In this document: one piece after another, positions 37,084-51,300 of the stretch | Layout: every line of letters starts with the position of its first letter | Numbering within the stretch: the stretch's first letter is position 1 | Assembly: GCF_001649575.2 (NCBI RefSeq) | Contig: NC_051450.1 | Span: forward strand, 7,557,155-7,621,154 | Direction of reading: 5' to 3' | DNA: 64,000 bases | From: Kryptolebias marmoratus | Taxonomy: Eukaryota > Chordata > Actinopteri > Cyprinodontiformes > Rivulidae | Notes under the pieces: model-generated | Told to the model about the DNA's origin: nothing | Seen by the model: the letters and a program-made list of their open reading frames with translations, nothing else | The model's database searches: none | Made by a program: the position numbers and the translations under genes

Positions 37084-38949
37084 TCAGCTGTTCCAACTGA
37101 GTTTGAACCCTGATGGCAAGGTGGAAGCCTGGGCTTGGAAGATGATGTGAACCTCATGGGAGGAGGCTGTAAATGGAGCAATGTCGGTTTCCTAAACAAG
37201 CAATAAAGAGAGAGAGAAAAAACAACAACAGGTATTGGTACAGTATATTCAAACATTTAATTACTAGCTCACTTATCTGCTCATTTTCTATTGCCTCCAT
37301 ACAAAACACAGGCTATTACACACTAACCTATTCTACAGACAAGCCCAAATTGTAAAAAGTTTGTACTGAACAGTAAACAGTTATTCCTAGACAATCCCGT
37401 GGTCTTGTACTGCTGCACAGCTAATAACAAAGTGCAGAAGTAAAGTGTGTTCGTCATATATTCTGCAGGTAATTCAGATGATTAAATCTGCTTCTCTTCT
37501 GTAGCCATGCTTTTGTATTCTTTGCAGAAGGCTGGTTTGTCTTAATAAAACATGTATGGACATCCACCAATGTGTTGTCCTGAAAACAGCATCTATTGTT
37601 TGCAAAATCCCAGCCAATATAGAAGTGTTTCTTATCAAGCAACCCCATGCTATAGTATCACAGAGCTGAACTTTTGGATTTGTTGATGATTATTCTGTTT
37701 CTTGTTGAGAACACAATGTCTGTTAAATATAAAATGCATGTGGTATTTTAAATGCTGAGCAGAACATAAGGTATTCTTGTTGTAAAGTAAAGTTTTAAAT
37801 GCCTCCTGTATTCTTTTTCTATACTACTCTACATGCTTGCTAAATAAGATTTATTGACAATTACTCATAAATGATCCAGTCTCATTTGAGAAAGGAAATA
37901 TCCCTCAAATGGGACTACATCATTGCATTTCTTTTTAAATTCTACAGATTCTATAGTTTAATAATATTTCTCAGTACAGAAGCAGAAATATGCATATAAG
38001 CCAGTTGTCCTTCTGTTGTGAAAAATTTGATTTTATAGGTGAGTTCAAACGAAGAAACTTCTCGTTTTCTCTTTTTTTTCCCCTCTTTTGATTCAATGGA
38101 GCAGCTTTGTATTTTTATATAATGTGGAAGCTTTTAGAACAGAATTTTTACCATGTTGATTGAGACAATGTACTTTGTGTTTTGTAAAAGGACATTCTCT
38201 AAAGGTAGTATCTCATTGGGTCACTCCAATATTAAATATTTATTCAACAAGTCCAAATCTTTTAAAGTGCACTCCAATAGATTAAATCATAAATGTTGGG
38301 GGGCTGCCAAAATGGTTACAAAGTGGGTTGAGATGTGACACTAAATGACGTGCATGGCCTAGAATTTAATTTTAAAAGCCATGTACACAGAAAAAGCAGT
38401 TCAGCGCAGCTCGCTGGTCAGAAACACTCAAAGCTGAGTCACCACCTAGTCTCCAACTAGTTGCAGCCCACTAAGATATTGCCTTGAAACAACAGATAAG
38501 CTAATCTATGAAAATTAATCTAGTCTTATTTCTAAAAGAACGCAAGAAATTACAGTAGATATAGCATAATATTTAAGTGGTTTCATTATTTTTGACACAT
38601 TAAAATACAGCCTTATTTACATGTCTAGTTATAAAATGTACTGAAACATTTTAAAAGCAAGCATTATTTTGTACAAAAAACAGATTACAGCCACTGTTCT
38701 CTGAGTTACATACCATGCCACAGTAAGGTCCAATAAGAGGTGAAGAGGTGTCTGGGCCATCATACAACTTTAAGAAGTTGTTTTGACAATCTCCTGCGTC
38801 ATCAATACTTATTTGAACAAAGGTGATGGTCACCACACGACCCCTTGGTGCCTTAATGTCCCATTCACAGTTAGTATTGTTAGGATATGTTCCTGGGTAG
38901 TTGGGACTGGTGAATGAGCCATGGTCTCCATGAAGGGTGCCACCACAAC
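37084..38949 (-). CDS. cubn: cubn CUB27 and stop (exons 38714-38949 and 37084-37191)
   Basis: [51 protein letters not shown] and PYCGM. The final exon of 35 codons ([20 protein letters not shown] ... GFKLSWNS) ends in TGA at 37086-37084. Protein ends right at the CUB fold, as expected for cubilin, which has no membrane anchor of its own. Confidence 0.93.
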
Positions 38950-41900
38950 CTGATATAGAAATACATAGAAAATAAAAACAAACATTTACCTTCATTTTTA
39001 CTCCTGTAATCATTTATGTGACTGCCAATTAATGTGAGCAATGACAAAAATATGGCTTTTAAAAATGTAATTTTGTAATTGTCAAGAACCTGTAAAAAAA
39101 AAATGGGTGCACCTAAATTTTGTGGCTGTGCACCCAACTGAAAGTGCAACCAGCGCCAAAGGTTACTCTGGAGCCCTGCTATTGGACAAGATGTGGGAGT
39201 AAGAAAAGTTTATTTGCTAGGATTTATGACTGTCACAGATCGCCACATTCTAAGTTATGTGACCTATCTAGCAGCTGAGTTTTGTCCAAAGCTTTGATTT
39301 TTATGTATTTATGACTTTAAATACTAACAGGAACAAGTTCTAACTTAAACACACCAAGTGGCAGGCACTATTAAAATTTTCTCAGGAATCTTTCTAACTT
39401 TTTATTATGACTTGATTTGTAAAACTCCAGAATCAAAAAAAGAATGAACTTCTTTTTCCCCAAATGATCTCAGTATAGATCTGTTCTGACAACCTTAGAC
39501 TCAATAGTCCTTGTCCCTTGTAAAGTGCTATATCAATCAATGTAAATATATAAATGCAATGTAAATTTCTATTGATATTTCAAGAAACCTGATTTGAAAA
39601 TATTGTCTGTAAGAAGGTAGATCCTGACCGTGAGGAGAAGATGTCCACGTAGCATCAAAGCCATCTCGGGCATTGGAATAGTCACTCTTGAAGCGTAAGT
39701 AGAGCTGGTTAGATTGTGGGAAGATGGGGTTGGGCAGGGCGCTACCACAGAACCGACCAATCAGTGGCGAGTCTGCTGTGCTTCCATTACGAATCTAAGT
39801 GACAACACAGGCACTCAGCATTCAAGAATTCCTTATAGTTGCCAAGAATGTGCAAACATAAGGCTCTAACACATGTTAGTGCAGCACACTAGTAATTTAA
39901 AAGAGTCTTGAATTCATGACCATCAACTCAACCAACACTAAACTAGTTAGATCACATCCACATATGAACAAGTTATGCGATATTTCCTGTTTTAGAGTAA
40001 AGTCCATTTTTTAAATGTCTAATCCCAGGAGGCTCTCCATAGTTTTCACATCACAGAAATCATAGAGCCAGGCCAAAATTAATGACCATTCAGTGTTTAC
40101 ACCATCTGGACTGGCCTGTATTAAACATTGATATAAACGAAATTCTACATTTATATGGTAAACACTAAAACACTGAGGATTTATGAATATATGACCATCT
40201 TTGGAAATATTTTGGAGTTTAACGGGAGATAAAAACTGCTAGACTGGTGCCTTTTAACATTCTTATACTTTACAAATGTCTTACTGGCTCAGAAATACAG
40301 AGAAACAATCACAAGTGAAGAATATATAATATGTAGGAGCTAAACAATGAATGGTTGTCTTAGGATAAATATTGGTAATTTTACCTCCAAATAGTCAAAA
40401 TTACAGCTATTATGGCTCTCCAATTCAAAATTATTAAAGAAGAAAGAGATGTAGGTGTTCTGTGGGGCCTTTAGAATGATGACACAATCCATGTTGTGGG
40501 GGTAAATGTCAGGCCACCCCGGACTCTTCAGGTAGCCATATTCCTGTTCGTACGTTCGGCTACAGCCTGAAAACCAACACAACCAATGGTAAACCGCAAA
40601 CAGTGCCTTTTGTGAACTATACAGACAAACTGTCTTTTATTTTGATTTTGAGAGCGAGACCAAATTCTCCTTAGACTGGGTTCAGCATTTAAATGTCAGA
40701 AACAGATATTTCAAAGCCTGGGAAAACTAGCCCAGCCTTATTATTTTTTATATATAAATTAACAAACTTTGCTTACAGTCGTTGTGAACAGTTCAGCCAT
40801 TTGGGTTGATTTTGTCATAAATCAGTGCATTAAAAAAAAGTTGAATGATAATTTAATTTTATATCTTGCCACAGGTTTGCTACAGATACTTACTGGCAAT
40901 TTGAAAGGTGAAACTGAGGCCATTTCCTGTCAAGTAGGTATCAGATTTGAAGTGCATAAGGATTGTTCTGCCATAACTGTAAAAGTCTGGTGGATGATCA
41001 TCTGAGACACAGAACTTGTACGACTGTCCATAGTCTCCCTGGAATCACAAGAATCTTATCAAGCGACAGCAATAGACTGGTCTAACAAACTCAGATTTTC
41101 TTTGCTTGGCAGTGAAATATAAACTGCATAACCTGAACACAAACTAATTTTTCAGTGTGTGTCTCAATCTCTCGAGGAAATGTGCAGTGAGCCACATTTG
41201 GTTTGTAAATAAAAAAAAAATTATTTTCCACATGTGACCATGTTCTTTTGACAATAAGAACTAAAGTTATAAACAGTTTCTAACTTAGAATCCAGTTTTT
41301 GCTTAATACCAAAAATAACCTTTTTTTTTGCCACTTTCAGGTATCTGTCCGATTATGGAGATCCCATTTCTGTGTATGTGTTTTTGTTTTATGCTTGTTT
41401 CTTTGCAATGCCCCATACGTCAGTGCTCCATGGTAGACGAGCAATGGCGTCTAATACTAATGTTAAAACTCACTGTACACTGTCTGTTCAAGTTGGTGAG
41501 TCTGATTTCTTCTACTTCCTGTTTTCACTCCAAATGTTTGTTCCTTTAACTGCACTGAGAGCTGGTGGAAGTTAGAGAAAAAGATACTCAAATATACTTT
41601 GCTCCTTTATAAACAAAAAAATCAGCTTGAGTTTGTTTTACTAAATGAATTGAAACAAATTTAAATTGTTCTAGAGATGTAAATGTCTGGCTGTACACAT
41701 GCTGAGACTGATAACTGCAGGATGGATAGATGGAGAGAGAGAGAGAGAGAGAGAGAGAAAACATACTTATTACATATATACAGATTTTCAGCTTCATAGG
41801 GTGGCAGAGATATGTTCTTGAGGAGTTTCTGCTCTGATTAATGGTTACCTTGACTCCTGCAAGAAAATATCTCCATGATTTGAATCAGAATCAGACTAAC

Positions 41901-43474
41901 TGCTGCCAACTGCAGGCATGACACTGACTACTCATAATTACTTTAAATAAGTGTTTTGATAAAAAACCAAGTGTGTGTTGAGCCTCACTGTAGAATCACC
42001 TTTTAACTTAGCATGTGTTTGTATAAGTCTTAGGACTTTTGGTGTTATTTTTAACATATTAAACATATTTAAATAAATTCTGATAATAGTGTGTACCATT
42101 CCCTGCAAGCTCCTGGTCCTCCCTTGTGTTCTTTTTCACATTAATGGGAAACAGTGCTGTGAGGTTGGTGCATGCATGTCCTGGGAGGTGCTGTTTACTC
42201 CTTGACTCAAACCGTTGTGTAAATGTTAAATGATAAAAACAAACAGAACTTTAAGTAAAGCCTCACACAGAGGTAGAAATCATCTTGATCTAGTTAGCAT
42301 GAGTAGCAAACAGCTACAAGACAGCTTAATCAGCCATATTTGAATCAGTCACCCTGACAATAATGTTTTTGACAAAATTTCAAGCTTAAATGATGACTTA
42401 AAAGATAAGTTGTTTAACAAAAGCTATCACATTCATATTCCTTGCACTGACTTCTTAGCACTGTTTTCTTACATTTAGTTCAACTCTAAAAAGAGTTTAA
42501 TTTTATAATGTTGTGTAGTGTTAATATAAAACCAACTAAGAAAGTTGTAGTCTAGTGATGAACCTACTCTGCTCAGCAGTTTTTTCGATCTTTTGTAAAG
42601 ACTTGTTGAACTGTATTAAGTGTACACTTCTGAAACAATAATAATGTGACAATAATTTAACTGTTGTTGCATAGTCCTGTGATACATGCAGAAACATTTT
42701 TATCTTTGAATAACTAATACAATAGGATTAATTTAATTTAATTTTAAGAAACAGCTAAAAAATTGATGCTACATGGACAAGAGTTGGGTTTTTTGGCATT
42801 GAAAAAGGTAAATTACATAACTGCACTGAAAGTGCTCACTATAACCATTGTTATTTGGTTAACAAAAGTTAGTTTTGTTTCCTCAGACCCAGCTCTTTTT
42901 GTTCTTAATCTAAACTCACCAAAGGCCAATCCTTCATATCCAGGTAGTTTGTAGAGCAACTTTGGCTTGGTTGAAGGACAATTGTCTGGACTGACACTTT
43001 AATGGTTTCTTGGGGTGGAGCATCGAGGATCCAGCGACAGGAGGTGAAAGGAGGGTAGACACCAGGAAAAGAGGGTGAGGTCAGGGTCTGTACAGAACTT
43101 GTAGCATTTAGAGTTCCACCGCAAATCACTGAGGAAAGGGAGAGAAAAAGATACATTTTAAAAATACAAGAAAATAATAATGTAGCTATAGCACAATAAT
43201 AACATGAATTGCAATGTGTTTAAATCAACTGTTTACAAGTAAAAATTCATTTCAAAAAGTACATAAAGCTGGGCTTTATGAACAAGTGGACAGGAAAAAA
43301 AAATTCTCTTGAAGTAAAGTAGAAAAATAGGGTGAGATGGATGTTTTACATAACTATATATAAAAAAAAAATTCCCTTCTCACCCTCCGCGGGTGGTCTC
43401 GTTTCATCCTCTGAGCTCAGGTCCTCTACCAGAGGCCTGGGAGCTTGAGGGTTCTGCGCAGTATCTTGGCTGTG

Positions 43475-43507
<33 letters not shown>

Positions 43508-45282
43508 GTATAAAACATCCATCTTGCTCTGTTTTTCTACATGGGCGGTTCTACTTTACTTCAGGCTCCGGTCCTCTACCAGTGGCCTGGGATCTTGAGG
43601 ATTCTGTAGACTATCTTAACTGTTCCTAGGACTGCACTCTTCTGGACAGAGATCTCTGAGGTTGTTCCTGGGATCTGTTGGAACCACTCCTCCAGTTTGG
43701 GCGTCACAGCACCGAGTGCTCTTATGACCACTGGCACCACTGAGGCCTTGGCGTTCCACAACTTCTTTATTTCTTCTTTCAACCCTTGGTATTTCTCCAG
43801 CTTCTTGTGCTCCTTCTTCCTGATGTTACAGTCAGTTCGGACTGCTACATCTGTCATTACTGCTTTTATCTGTAGCTTGTTGACCACACACTGTCAGGTT
43901 GGTTACAATCACCTGTTTGTCAGTCTGGATCTGGAAGTCCCACAGTATCTTAGCCTTGCTATTCTCCACCACCTTAGGTGAAGTCCATACTCAGTACAGA
44001 TGTTCCTGTACACTATTCGAGCCACTTGGTTATGGTGTTCCATGTATGCTTTGCCTGCCTGCATCTTACAACCCGCTATTATGTGCTGGACTGTCTCAGG
44101 GGCATCTTTACACAGCCTGCATCTTGGGTCCATGTCATTATAATTTGTTTAATTATCTGACTAGTATGATTTATAGTAGTCACAAAAAAGATATGGGAAA
44201 AATTATATTTTGAGTTCATGGGCAAATTTATTTTGTGCATTGCTAGACTATAAGTCTCAGCCTATGTCATAACATTGTACGTTTGGAATTAGATTACTGT
44301 GTCTGAGTGTCATGTTTCAAATTTACTGACTCAGTGGCAGTTGGACATCTGCAGACATGTTTTTTTATGAGCTAACAAGAGATTGGTCTCTTTTCAGAAA
44401 AAGATGAGACCCTTCAATGGTAAAAACTGATTTGAGAAAGAATAAAGTACAGTATATTACTTGGTACTTCTCTGTAGGTAGCATTGAAACCTTGCTTCTG
44501 TACTGAGCTATCGGTGACAAAGTGAACCGTCAAGAAGTTTCCACTTGACAAGAAGTAGGCAGGAATGGAGACTCCACAAAAAGTCCCAACCAGAGGGAAG
44601 TTCATGTTGTCACCATCATACACCTAGTAGAGATACACACAAAGACTTAATTAGAACATTGCAAGACAAACTGTGCTATAATATAATTTAAAGCACAATA
44701 GTTGATAATGTTATTCACATGGTTTTATAAATGTGGTTAATGTACACTCATACTAATCAAGGCAAACAGTATTTGGATTACAATTCTACATCAACAGCAT
44801 AAATGGTCATTGAATTACATTCAACAGAAAACAAAACAATATTATGTGCTTAAATAATGATGTGAACAAGATCTTTACTTTGACGTAATCATAGTAGCAA
44901 TTATATGAGTTCTCGAGGTCAAAGGAAGTGAAGGTGAGATTGATAGCCTTGTTCACTGGCATCTCAATGGTCCATATACAGTTCATTCTGGGCTCATAAC
45001 GTCCATCCAGGTTTGGATCTGGTGAACCAAATGTGCCTGTAGGTGAGGAGAGGTAACCACCACAGCCTTGAGCTGGACCTAAAAAAAAAAAAAATTAAAA
45101 GAAAATCAACAGTCAGTTTTTATAATGGGTTGATACGCGATACTTTAAAAGTTCAAGTTCTAAGTCTGTTAATAACAAAAAAGAAACCAGACACAAAAAA
45201 CAAGTAAAAAATGTGCCTACTAGGAGGCACATTTGACAACTAGGTGGTTAGTAGCTTAGTCACATCAGTGAATAGACTAAAA

Positions 45283-45336
<54 letters not shown>

Positions 45337-48300
45337 GAATGTACAAAGGGTGGTATAAATGTGCACAGGGTTGTGGTGGTGGTATGTGGGGCAGTATAGG
45401 GATAAAGAAGTCTTATGGCTTATGGAAAGAAACTATTAATCAGTAAGTCTAGTTCTAGCTCAAATTGATCTGATCCTTTTACTTGATGGTAACAAGTGGA
45501 ACAGATGGTAGGCAGGGTAACATACTGTATGCTGTCTAACAGCCCAATAATCCTTGAACCAAATCTTAGCTGGGACCTTTCTGTGTGGAGTTTATGTACT
45601 CTACCCATTAATGTATGTCTTTTATGTTAATTGGAGGTTCTAAATTGACTTAAAGTATAAAAGTGAGCATGAAAGGTTGTTAATCTAATTTGGTTTTGTG
45701 ATGGACTGATGACCTGTCCAGGGTGTACCCAGTATTTCACCCCCTTGTGACCATGAACAGGATTATGTGGCCACATAAGATGGATGGATGAATGGTTCTT
45801 TACGTCCACTAAATTTCAATGTAGTTTAGACCATTTGTTTTATTCTATGTATGACAAATATGCATTTTTTATTTCAATTTGACTTACCAAGTGTTTCACT
45901 GTAAGTAGCTCTCCAGCCTAAACCGTTAATTGAGACATCTGTTCTAAAGACAATGTACAACTGGTTTGTGGAGGAGCGCAAATCAGGTGGGAGCACTGTG
46001 CCACAGAATTTCCCCAGCAAGGGTGCTAAGGTGTCCTGTCCATCATAGACTGCCACATAGTCATAGCGACATGAAGAAGATGCCTCCAGATGGAAGGTGT
46101 TAAACCTGTAGAGAAAGAAAAGGAGAACATGAAGGATAGGGACAATTTGCTGTTATTCAAGTTACAAGTGCGCCTCAAGTCTTCTTGCTCAGGTCCAAGT
46201 CAAGTGCAAGTCAAAGACAGGAAAAATCCAAATCAGGTTCAAGTCACCTCAACAACTAAACATTCTAGCAACATAGGAGCCTTTCTTCTGACTCCTCCTA
46301 AAGCTAACTTCCAGAGCCCTCTAGTTGAAACCTCTTTTTGAAAAATTATTCTATAGGCTCTCCTTAAAGCCTTTATTACTTGACCATTCATCTCATAAAA
46401 TTTTCTTTCTGTTCCCACTTTTTTGTTCTTACTCTTATCTCATCCCTCTTTCATTACCCCTCACACTCCAAGCAATGTGGGACATATGCAATGGAGAACA
46501 CTTTGGGCCATTTAGGCATACTAGGGTAACCTTGCAGGGCTAGCAACGAGTTTGGTTTTTAAATGAGTGCCACAGTGTTCAATCCTCCCACATTCCAACT
46601 CCAGTAACAGCTCACAGTGAAAGGTGACTCAAAGCCTTCATTGCACCTCATTTTCTGACCATCTTTCAGGGTCAGAATAATTTGCTGTGGCTAACCTTTA
46701 GTATTCATTTGTGGGTGGCTCAAAAGAAATAATTTGAAGGCTGCTTCTGACCCTTGAGTCATATTCTTATTATGTGTGGTCTAATACAGTATATAATGTT
46801 CCCCCTCTAGTCCTGCACTTCAATTACTGCAAGAAATGCACTCAAAGTCTTACTTGAGATCAATCACTCTGTTTGCTTGGACACTGATATGGTAGGTGCA
46901 GTTGATGTTATGGTGGTAGTTCAACATGGAGAGTCCTGGACTGCTCACAGTACCTGCAGTGCTGTTAAAAAATCCACCACATGCTGTAGACACACATACA
47001 GAACACACACAAAACACAATATGTAGTATATGGCATTATATGTACACTGGTATAATCTATAATTTTTTTTTCTTCAAGTGCAGGAGGTTTCAACTAAAAT
47101 CCTGAGAGGTCTGCGCAAAGAAAACCTTCTTAGCCAAGATCCATCCTTCCATCCATCCATCCATCCATCCATCCATCCATCCATCCATCCATCCATCCAT
47201 CCATCCATCCATCCATCCATCCATCCATCCATCCATCTTCTAGTTTATTTACATTACTTACGAATGGTTCTGTATTCAGCCATAAAGCCACTGCTGGTGA
47301 TCAGAGAGTCAGAGTAGAAGTGGAGCAACATGGGACCAAAAGTGGAAAAGGGACCTGGAATGGTTGTGCCACATAAAGTGGCAATAGCAGTGCCACTAGT
47401 AGTTGGGTTATAGATCTTGAGACCATCATACAAGCATGTGGAGTGTGCTGGACAAAAGACAAGTTATATATTTTTATCAAAAAAAGACTTTAGGCAGAAC
47501 ATCCAGTAATTACCAAAGATCATCTGGACATGTTCAAACTAAAATTTCTTAGAAAAAAACTGTTTGGTCTACCAAGCAATATGTACAAATATGTGCTAAT
47601 TTCAACACATACCTTCTAATTGGAAGACCTGAAAGGTGAGGATGATCACAGTCTGCTCTCCAGCATTTATACTGTAGTTGCAGTTAGAAAAGTCAGGGTA
47701 GTCAGCTGGAAAATTTGGAGAGACCACACGGCCACTGGATGCTGTGAAGTTTGCACCACACCCTTATGAACCAAAGAGATTAAACTTTCTGAGTATTTTG
47801 TTGGGACTTGAAATCACAAACATTACTGCAGTTTTTCTTTAAAAAAAAAAAAAATAAAGTAGAACCTACATTCAAAACAAAATCATTCAACCCCCTTTCT
47901 TTTTGCAGTTTATTTTGTTTGCATTAAAGCTAACTTTCTAATAGTAGCTGATTCTAATTCTAGTCATTGCTCAGCTTGTTGATGCTTAGTCTATTAGGTT
48001 CAAGCCGACTCATTTGAACGTTGTCGCTTAGCCTGGTACCTACTGGTTGAGTATTTTATTGTTTTCATGCAATGACACTACTTTAGGAATTCATCTTTCG
48101 CTTAACAGAGTGCAGCAAGTCAGGAAACACACTTATAAGCACCTAATAGCAAGTTATCTTATCACTGACATGTAGTTGACCATGCCCTGTGTGTACACGG
48201 GATCTGATTGGCTGTTGTTAACCTTTCTAAGCTGGATTACACCTAACTTGTACACTGTATAATGGAACTAATACAGTGTTAATCTTTTTTTTCAGGCTAG

Positions 48301-51300
48301 AAGGGTTGTCTTTGCAGTCCATATCCAGTCTGAGGATCACCTGTTGATGTCACCAGTGTTCTAGTGTATTTGTAAAGCTAAAAGGCCCTTGCAATTTTGT
48401 GACACTCCAGCCTGTGTTGCAATACCAGGTGGTTGTTCAAATGTGACAGGTGGAAAGGGCAAACATGTCTTCAAAATGGGGAGTTTCTGAGTACCTTAAA
48501 GCCCCCCAAAAAACAATTAATTTGAAAGGAGAATAATAAAGATAAGAAGAAGCAGAAAAAGAAGAATAAACACTATGATTTTGAGAGGCCTTCACCACTC
48601 TTGCAGTGCTTGGGCCTAGTAATAATAATTGAGAGAGGACAAGTGTGAGTACATCAATGTGAATGCCAGAATAAAGATTTTCAAAAGACAAAAATAAAAT
48701 AAAATAAAAAAGATCTTAAATCTCACTAAACACATAAATCAAACTTTAAATGCAATATTTAGTATGGAAGTGCAAATGAAAGTGATTCTTACGGGTGCTG
48801 AAAGAAGCAGAGAAACCTTTCCCAGTGGTCCCAGTGGATTGAAATCGACTGGAGATTATGTTATACGGAGCAACAACAGGTCCTGGTGCCACTGAACCAC
48901 AACTTGTCACCAGCAGAGCCTCATCATTTTGGGAGCTGCCCGACCACATCTGCAGAGTCACAGAGACTTAAAATTATTGTTTTACACTGAAAGGTCACTG
49001 TACATATCCAACTAATGGGTTAAATCATGTAATACAGTGAACAACAAGGCTCTAGATTATTTAATTATCATTTTAAAACTTTCCTCATTAGTATGTGATT
49101 AGGGATGCAACAGGATATGGAAAATCTAAAGAGTTAAAAAAATAAGACAACTGGACTTTTGTGTTTTGCTTTTCATCTGAGGAGTATTTTCAGTTCAACA
49201 GACAAGAGGGGAGTTCCAAGCTATTAAATGCAGTGAGGTGCTCTGATGATGCAAGCTAAAATTACACGCAAATTATTCCCCTTATTTCTTCTGTGGGAGT
49301 TGGACGGGACAGGAGTGGAAATCCACTCCCGTGTCATCCTCTACTTCAGAGTTGCCCAGGGAGAGAGGTGCCAGGCATTTGTGACGATGCTCACAAGGCC
49401 AGGCATAGCACCTTGGTGTTGGAATTCTACCCAGTGAACAAGAGGGTTACTTCCTGGAAAGAGTGCCGTCTGGTGATTCTTTTGTCATCATGGGTGACTT
49501 CAGTGCCCATGTGGGCAATGTCAGAGTCTCCTGGATGGGTGTGATTGAGAGAAATGGACTCTAAACTGAATCTGAATAGTATTTTGTTGTTGGACATCTG
49601 TGCTATGCATAGGCTGTTTGCATAATCTGGGGGAGGTTGGGGACAGAGTACAAAAGAACCATGTTCAGAAACCCTATTGCAAATGTGGCTTCCAGGAGCT
49701 GTGGCATGAATTTGTGGGATAGGATTTTACTATGGACTGTTATCTAATATTTTCATCTTAAAACTATGGGTAATCATACAGTGCCATTAACTCAAATTTA
49801 ATATTTTCTGTTAACTAACTAGAATGACCCACATAGAGTAAAAGTAGATTGTATTTCTCCATTTGATTTAATCATAAGATAAATAATCGTTTGAAAAACT
49901 CATTCTTTAAATTAGTGTTTGTACCTTGATGTAGCTATTCTGACAGGCCCCAGAAGAATCTGGAATCTCAAAATTACTGTTAAAGCTCATCTCCAGGTGG
50001 TTTCCTTCATGAGCAATGACCTGCCAGATACACTCCACATTGGCTGGGAAGTTTTGGGGATAATTTGGTGACTTGATTGTTCCAGTATCAGAATGAATCA
50101 CACCTCCACAGCCTGGGGAAAAACAGTAATATATGATTATACAAAATACTATTGTGTAATTACAAATGTTCAAAAATACAAGGCAAAGAGATATCTTTCT
50201 TTTTTCATAAATACGATTAATCTCTGATACCAAAATACATCTTTAGTATAAAAAGACACTTGAGAGTAAGTGCATATGTGTTTAGCACGTTTTCAGCTCC
50301 AGCTTCAGGGGGAGCTCGAAATAGAGTTGCTGCTCCTTCTCAAAAAAGTCAGCTAAGATGGTTCAGAAATTTGATTAGAGGTTTCTAAGTTAATCAATAT
50401 GGTAATAAAAAAGCAGGGATTTAAAGCATATTCATACCATAGACTTTAAGAACTAAAGCATTTTACTTTAAAGCATTTTTCTGTAAAATCTCACCAGAAG
50501 AATCAGCAGACCAGGTGGCAATAAAACCACCTCTGGACACACTGTGGTCAGCCAGGAAAACTACAGCAAGTTTATTGGACCCTGACTGAATAGTTCCAGG
50601 AGAGGAGGTACCACAGTACTGGCCAATAACAGGGGAGCCAGGTGAGCCTCCATTGAAAATGGTAACAGAGTCCCAGTTACACGTGGTATGTGGCTCCAGG
50701 TTGAAATAGGTGAAAGTCAGCTGCAGAAAAAGACATGTGAGTGACAGACCCAGTCAGTTTGTACACAATATAGAGCCTACAGAATGTTTGGCCTTGCTAA
50801 ATTTCATCAATATTTGATCACATGGTCATTTCTGCCTGAACAACTAAATAAAACAAAAATCTTACAAAATTTGTAATTTAATTCTGTGTCACAGACTCAC
50901 TGTGATAGTGTGGCCAACTGGAGCTTCTAGCAGCCAAGCACAGCGACTGGGGCTGGGATAGATGTTGGGATAATTAGGACTGGATAACACTCCTCCTATA
51001 CCTGTTTGCCATCCTCCACATTCTGCACAAGAGAGAATAGTGTAAGTCACTGTTGGTCACAATATCACTAACACTTTAGAATAACATCAGTGTCATGTTT
51101 CTGAATGTAATCTATGGCATATGAAAGCAATTAGGATGTTGTGGCCTTACCAGAGAATAAGTATATGGCTTTGAAGCCCAAGTCACCCTGAGATGAGTCA
51201 GTTTGGAAATTAACCCAGAGCTTTGGTGTAAATACAACAATGGGAACTGGAGGGGTGGTTTGTCCACAGAACCTGGCCAAAAGGTCCCCGTCTGAGTCAC

